A stretch of DNA of 64,000 nt, taken from NCBI RefSeq assembly GCF_002556545.1, contig NZ_CP022685.1:6240001-6304000 (forward strand). Reading direction: 5' to 3'. Made by a program: the position numbers and the translations under genes. This stretch comes from Streptomyces formicae. Lineage in GTDB: Bacteria; Actinomycetota; Actinomycetes; Streptomycetales; Streptomycetaceae. Below, in pieces: positions 61,174 to 64,000 of this stretch (its first letter is position 1; every line of letters starts with the position of its first letter). The notes under the pieces were generated by a model. The model made no database searches. It was not told the DNA's origin and saw only the letters and a list, made by a program, of their open reading frames with translations.

Positions 61174-62763
61174 CTACTCCTCCAGCTCGCCGCCACCGCC
61201 GGAGAACTGCGCGAGGCGGAACACCACGAACTCGGCGGGCTTGACCGGCGCGATGCCGATCTCGCAGACGACGCGGCCGAGGTCGACCGACTCCGGCGGG
61301 TTCGTCTCCTCGTCACACTTCACGTAGAAGGCGTCCTCGGGGCGCTGGCCGAACAGGGCGCCCGAGCGCCACTCGTTGACCAGGAACGCCGAGACGTTGC
61401 GGCGGATGCGCGCCCACAGGGCGTGGTCGTTCGGCTCGAAGACGACCCACTGGGTGCCGATGAGGATCGACTCTTCGAGGTAGTTGAAGTAGCGGCGCAC
61501 GTTCAGGTAGCGCCAGGCCGGGTCGGAGGCCATCGTGCGCGCGCCCCACACGCGGATGCCGCGGCCGGGGAAGGCACGGATGCAGTTCACGCCGATGGGG
61601 TTGAGCAGGTCCTGCTCACCGCGGGTGATCTGCAGCTCCAGGTCGATCGCGCCGCGCACGATCTCGTTGGCGGGCGCCTTGTGCACACCGCGCTCGGCGT
61701 CGTTGCGCGCCCACACACCGGCCATGTGGCCGGACGGGGGCACGACCACGGACTGGCCGCTCGCCGGGTCGAAGGACTTGATCCACGGGTAGTAGAGCGC
61801 GGCGTAGCGCGAGTCGTAGCCCGCGAGCTCCTGGCGCCACTGGCGGACCTGGCGGGCGTTGAGGCCCGGCGGCGGGTCGATGATCGCCATGCGGTCGCCC
61901 ATGAGCTCGCAGTGCGAGATCAGGCCGAGCTGGACGGCCTTGACCTGCTCCTCGTCGATCAGGCCCTGCTGGTAGGCGGCCATCAGGTCCGGCACCGCGA
62001 CCATGTTGATCTCGTCGAGGGCCTCGAGGCCGCCGAAGCCGGTGCGGTCGGCGGAGTCGCCGATGAACTGGCCGGTCTGGATCGGGGCGGCCGCGCCGTT
62101 CGACGCGGGCACGGCGGGGGCGGGCGCGGCGGCGGGCGGCGCGAGCGTGACGGTCTGCGCGTCGGGCTTGGCCACCTGGCCACCGGCCGCGGCCTCTTCC
62201 AGGACGATCGTCTTGGAGCGCTGCTTGACCTGCGTGACGACGTAGTTGCGGGCCGTCTTCTTCGAGCTGACGTCGAAGCTCTCGACGACCTTCTCGCCGT
62301 CCTTGACGACCAGCTTGAAGCGGTCGGCGGCGCTCTCGCCCTCGCCGTCCTGCACCTCGACGGTCAGGGCCCCACCGGCGGCGGAACCGGCGGTGATCGC
62401 CGCGACCGAGAAGCCGCCGAGCGCCACGGGGGTGCCCGCGGTCAGCTCCTTGGGGGCCTGCGCGGTGGCGGCTGCGGGCTGCTGCGGCTCGTCGGCGCCG
62501 TGGCCGCCGACGCGCACGACGTACGCGGCGGAGCCGCCGTTGTTGAAGAAGCCGTAGACGGAGTGCGCCAGGTAGTACCCGTCCGTGAACTCGCCGAACG
62601 CGGCCACGTACTGCGACCAGTTGGTCACCAGCGTCGGCTCGTTGAGCGGTCCGTGGGGCGCGAGACCGACGAAGGCCGCCACCGAGGTACCGACTCCCTC
62701 GATGGGCCGCGAGCCGCTGGCGACTTCCTCGATGTAGACGCCGGGGGACAGGTAGTTGGGCAT
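61174..62763 (-). CDS. cis2: eCIS contractile sheath protein (Afp2-like)
   Basis: This 529-residue sheath protein begins NYLSPGVYIEEVASGSRPIE, with AAFVGLAPHGPLNEPTLVTN following. It has a variable inserted domain (about 100-230) and the conserved C-terminal part (INPIGVNCIRAFPGRGIRVW-like text, GARTMASDPAWRYLNVRRYF, SILIGTQWVVFEPND, FRLAQFSGGGGELEE). The sheath contracts to drive the tube. ATG 62763 has GAGGAG upstream. It is the first gene of the operon, downstream of a 579-bp regulatory region shared with the SARP gene. Confidence 0.96.
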   Translation of the reverse strand: MPNYLSPGVYIEEVASGSRPIEGVGTSVAAFVGLAPHGPLNEPTLVTNWSQYVAAFGEFTDGYYLAHSVYGFFNNGGSAAYVVRVGGHGADEPQQPAAATAQAPKELTAGTPVALGGFSVAAITAGSAAGGALTVEVQDGEGESAADRFKLVVKDGEKVVESFDVSSKKTARNYVVTQVKQRSKTIVLEEAAAGGQVAKPDAQTVTLAPPAAAPAPAVPASNGAAAPIQTGQFIGDSADRTGFGGLEALDEINMVAVPDLMAAYQQGLIDEEQVKAVQLGLISHCELMGDRMAIIDPPPGLNARQVRQWRQELAGYDSRYAALYYPWIKSFDPASGQSVVVPPSGHMAGVWARNDAERGVHKAPANEIVRGAIDLELQITRGEQDLLNPIGVNCIRAFPGRGIRVWGARTMASDPAWRYLNVRRYFNYLEESILIGTQWVVFEPNDHALWARIRRNVSAFLVNEWRSGALFGQRPEDAFYVKCDEETNPPESVDLGRVVCEIGIAPVKPAEFVVFRLAQFSGGGGELEE

Positions 62764-63342
62764 GTTTCCGTTCTCTCCTCGCGATGACGGGATCCTGCGC
62801 CGGCACGTCGGCCCGGGTGTGCCGGTTCCCCGTGGCCGCGGTCTGCTCCCGCTGGTCGTACGGTCTTCATACGACGATGTCCCAGGGCACGGCCGTGCAG
62901 TAGAGACGGACGGACGTCACCGAGGGCAGAGGCCACTGCCCGTTCGGCCACCGCACGGGTCGGCCGATGGCTCGCGGCGGCTGGCGCGGCTCCTCGCGCG
63001 GGATCGGTCCGGTCGCGGTACGGACGCCCGTCCCGATGGTGCGGCGTCCGCGCGGCTGGCCACAGAGGCGGACGGACGTCCCCGGGGGCAGGGCGGACTG
63101 CCCGTTCGATCATGGACGACGGGCGGAACGCGCGGTCCGGCCGAATGTGACTCCTCGATGGCGCGTTTCCCTTGCCCTGTGGCTTGTTCCACGTCAATTG
63201 CTGGTCAACAAGGTCGGCAAGGTTCCTACGGGGTCCGGGTGACCCGGGGTACTGACGTAACGTTTGGTTCGTATGGCCAACCGCGGCCAGTACGAACGGG
63301 CACATTCGCGGTGCGTCACGGGGCAAGGGGTGCGGGCTGACA
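62764..63342. promoter_or_regulatory. Divergent regulatory region between eCIS sheath and SARP gene
   Basis: Two related ~42-bp direct repeats (62905-62946 and 63067-63108), 162 bp apart, share CGGACGGACGTC, then GGGCAG-N6-CTGCCC (62924-62941 and 63086-63103) and CGTTCG. A near-perfect inverted repeat, GTTCGTA (63267-63273) with TACGAAC (63291-63297), including inner TGGCC/GGCCA, lies close to the SARP start. No gene is seen. Confidence 0.65.
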
Positions 63343-64000
63343 ATGCTGGGCGACGCGGACGGCGACCCGGGCCGGAACACGGAATCCGAAGCGGACGGGA
63401 ACGGTCCGGGCCGCTCGGGCGATCCGAGCGGCCCGGGGGAGGAGGCCGGTCCCGGCGGCCCACCGGAGCCCACCGACCCTGCCTCCCCCAGCCACACCCT
63501 GACCTTCCAGCTCCTCGGCCCCGTCCGCGCCTGGCGCGGCGGGAGGCAGTTGGCGCTCGGGTCGCCGCAGCAGCGGGCCATCCTCGCGGTGCTGCTCCTG
63601 AGCCACGGCCGCCCCGTGTCCGTGTCGGAGCTGGTGGACGCGTTGTGGGGCGAGGAGCCGCCGCCGCGTGCGGTCGGCACCCTGCGTACGTACGTCTCCC
63701 GGCTGCGCGCCCTCCTCGAACCCGACCGGCAGGCCAGGGGGCGTGCCAGCCTCCTCGTCTCGGCGGGCGGCGGCTACGCCCTGCGGGTGCCGCGCGGCGC
63801 GCTCGACGCGACCGGCCTCGAAGACCGCCTCACCGCCGCGCGCCGACTGCGCGGAGCCGGCCAGCACGCGGGTGCGTACGGAGAGCTGACCGCGGCCCTC
63901 GCCCTGTCGAACGGCACGCCGCTCGCCGGACTCCCGGGCCCCTACGCCGAGCGCCAGCGCGACCGGTTCACCGAACTCTCCGTCACCGCCCAGGAGGAAC
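63343..64000 (+). CDS. SARP/AfsR-family transcriptional regulator (3' truncated by window)
   Basis: The frame is open from ATG 63343 to the window edge (219 codons). After a Gly/Pro/Asp-rich N-terminal ~48 residues comes an OmpR-type winged helix (LTFQLLGPVRAWRGGRQLAL, SVSELVDALWGEEPPPRAVG, TLRTYVSRLRALLEP) and the start of a bacterial transcriptional activation domain (LDATGLEDRLTAARRLRGAG, GTPLAGLPGPYAERQRDRFT). SARP proteins activate specialised gene clusters. Its position divergent from the sheath gene makes it a candidate eCIS regulator. Whether it carries an NB-ARC/TPR extension like AfsR cannot be seen. AAGGGG precedes the ATG at a rather long distance. Confidence 0.88.
   Translation, partial: MLGDADGDPGRNTESEADGNGPGRSGDPSGPGEEAGPGGPPEPTDPASPSHTLTFQLLGPVRAWRGGRQLALGSPQQRAILAVLLLSHGRPVSVSELVDALWGEEPPPRAVGTLRTYVSRLRALLEPDRQARGRASLLVSAGGGYALRVPRGALDATGLEDRLTAARRLRGAGQHAGAYGELTAALALSNGTPLAGLPGPYAERQRDRFTELSVTAQEE

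Noticed and set aside
48755-62763. Prophage or type VI secretion system
   Set aside because: No integrase, capsid, terminase or lysis genes; no TssJLM or ClpV. Gene set and order fit eCIS.

Overview
The window is chromosomal DNA of a Streptomyces-type actinomycete. It is very GC-rich, has many GTG and a few TTG starts, tightly overlapping operons, and families typical of the genus: a Kgd-type 2-oxoglutarate dehydrogenase, a conservon, ECF sigma and SARP regulators, and an actinobacterial NHEJ set. No rRNA, tRNA, transposase, integrase or CRISPR array was found. A malic enzyme is cut by the left edge and a SARP regulator by the right edge.

Left part (1-25.3 kb). Mostly core and regulatory genes: malic enzyme, a zinc-independent MDR oxidoreductase, a small HTH/Clp-N pair behind palindromic operators, PadR with a DUF4097 protein, a TetR regulator divergent from an F420-type LLM oxidoreductase, kgd, a two-component pair, a spermidine-synthase-like protein and a rhomboid-like membrane protein. 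Then comes a fully overlapping operon of ECF sigma factor, zinc-finger membrane protein, ABC ATPase and two membrane proteins. The ATPase/permease junction of this operon has been amplified into an array of about 3.9 copies of a 158-bp unit, giving three chained 53-codon ORFs. lon follows behind a HAIR-type operator, then a secreted GH25 muramidase, a MarR regulator and a PP2C-like phosphatase.

Middle part (25.3-48.7 kb). A complete conservon (cvnABCD-like) ends in a StyA-like flavin monooxygenase. Next are an NlpC/P60 hydrolase, a TetR regulator beside two divergent non-haem diiron proteins, an FtsW/PBP elongation-division pair, a secreted SH3-like protein, and a surface protein/class F sortase/lipoprotein/orphan histidine kinase cluster. 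These are followed by a NERD protein, a SnoaL-like protein, a compact NHEJ locus (ligase, polymerase domain, divergent Ku), and a type II thioesterase preceded by a frameshifted pseudogene.

Right part (48.7-64 kb). A minus-strand operon encodes an extracellular/cytoplasmic contractile injection system (eCIS, Afp-like, of the Streptomyces type). In transcription order it has sheath, tube, a tail-assembly-like protein, a 53-aa DUF6760-like protein, a 1220-aa low-complexity protein with VQR motifs and 42-residue repeats, a second tube protein, a LysM baseplate protein, a VgrG-like spike, gp25, baseplate J, gpI and a CisA-like membrane protein. A 579-bp regulatory region with paired operator-like repeats separates it from a divergent SARP gene. 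The AAA+ ATPase, tape measure and cap expected of an eCIS are not in the window and may lie beyond the right edge. The most unusual features are the amplified coupling junction at 17.4-18.0 kb, the 1220-aa eCIS protein, and the operator pair upstream of the sheath.
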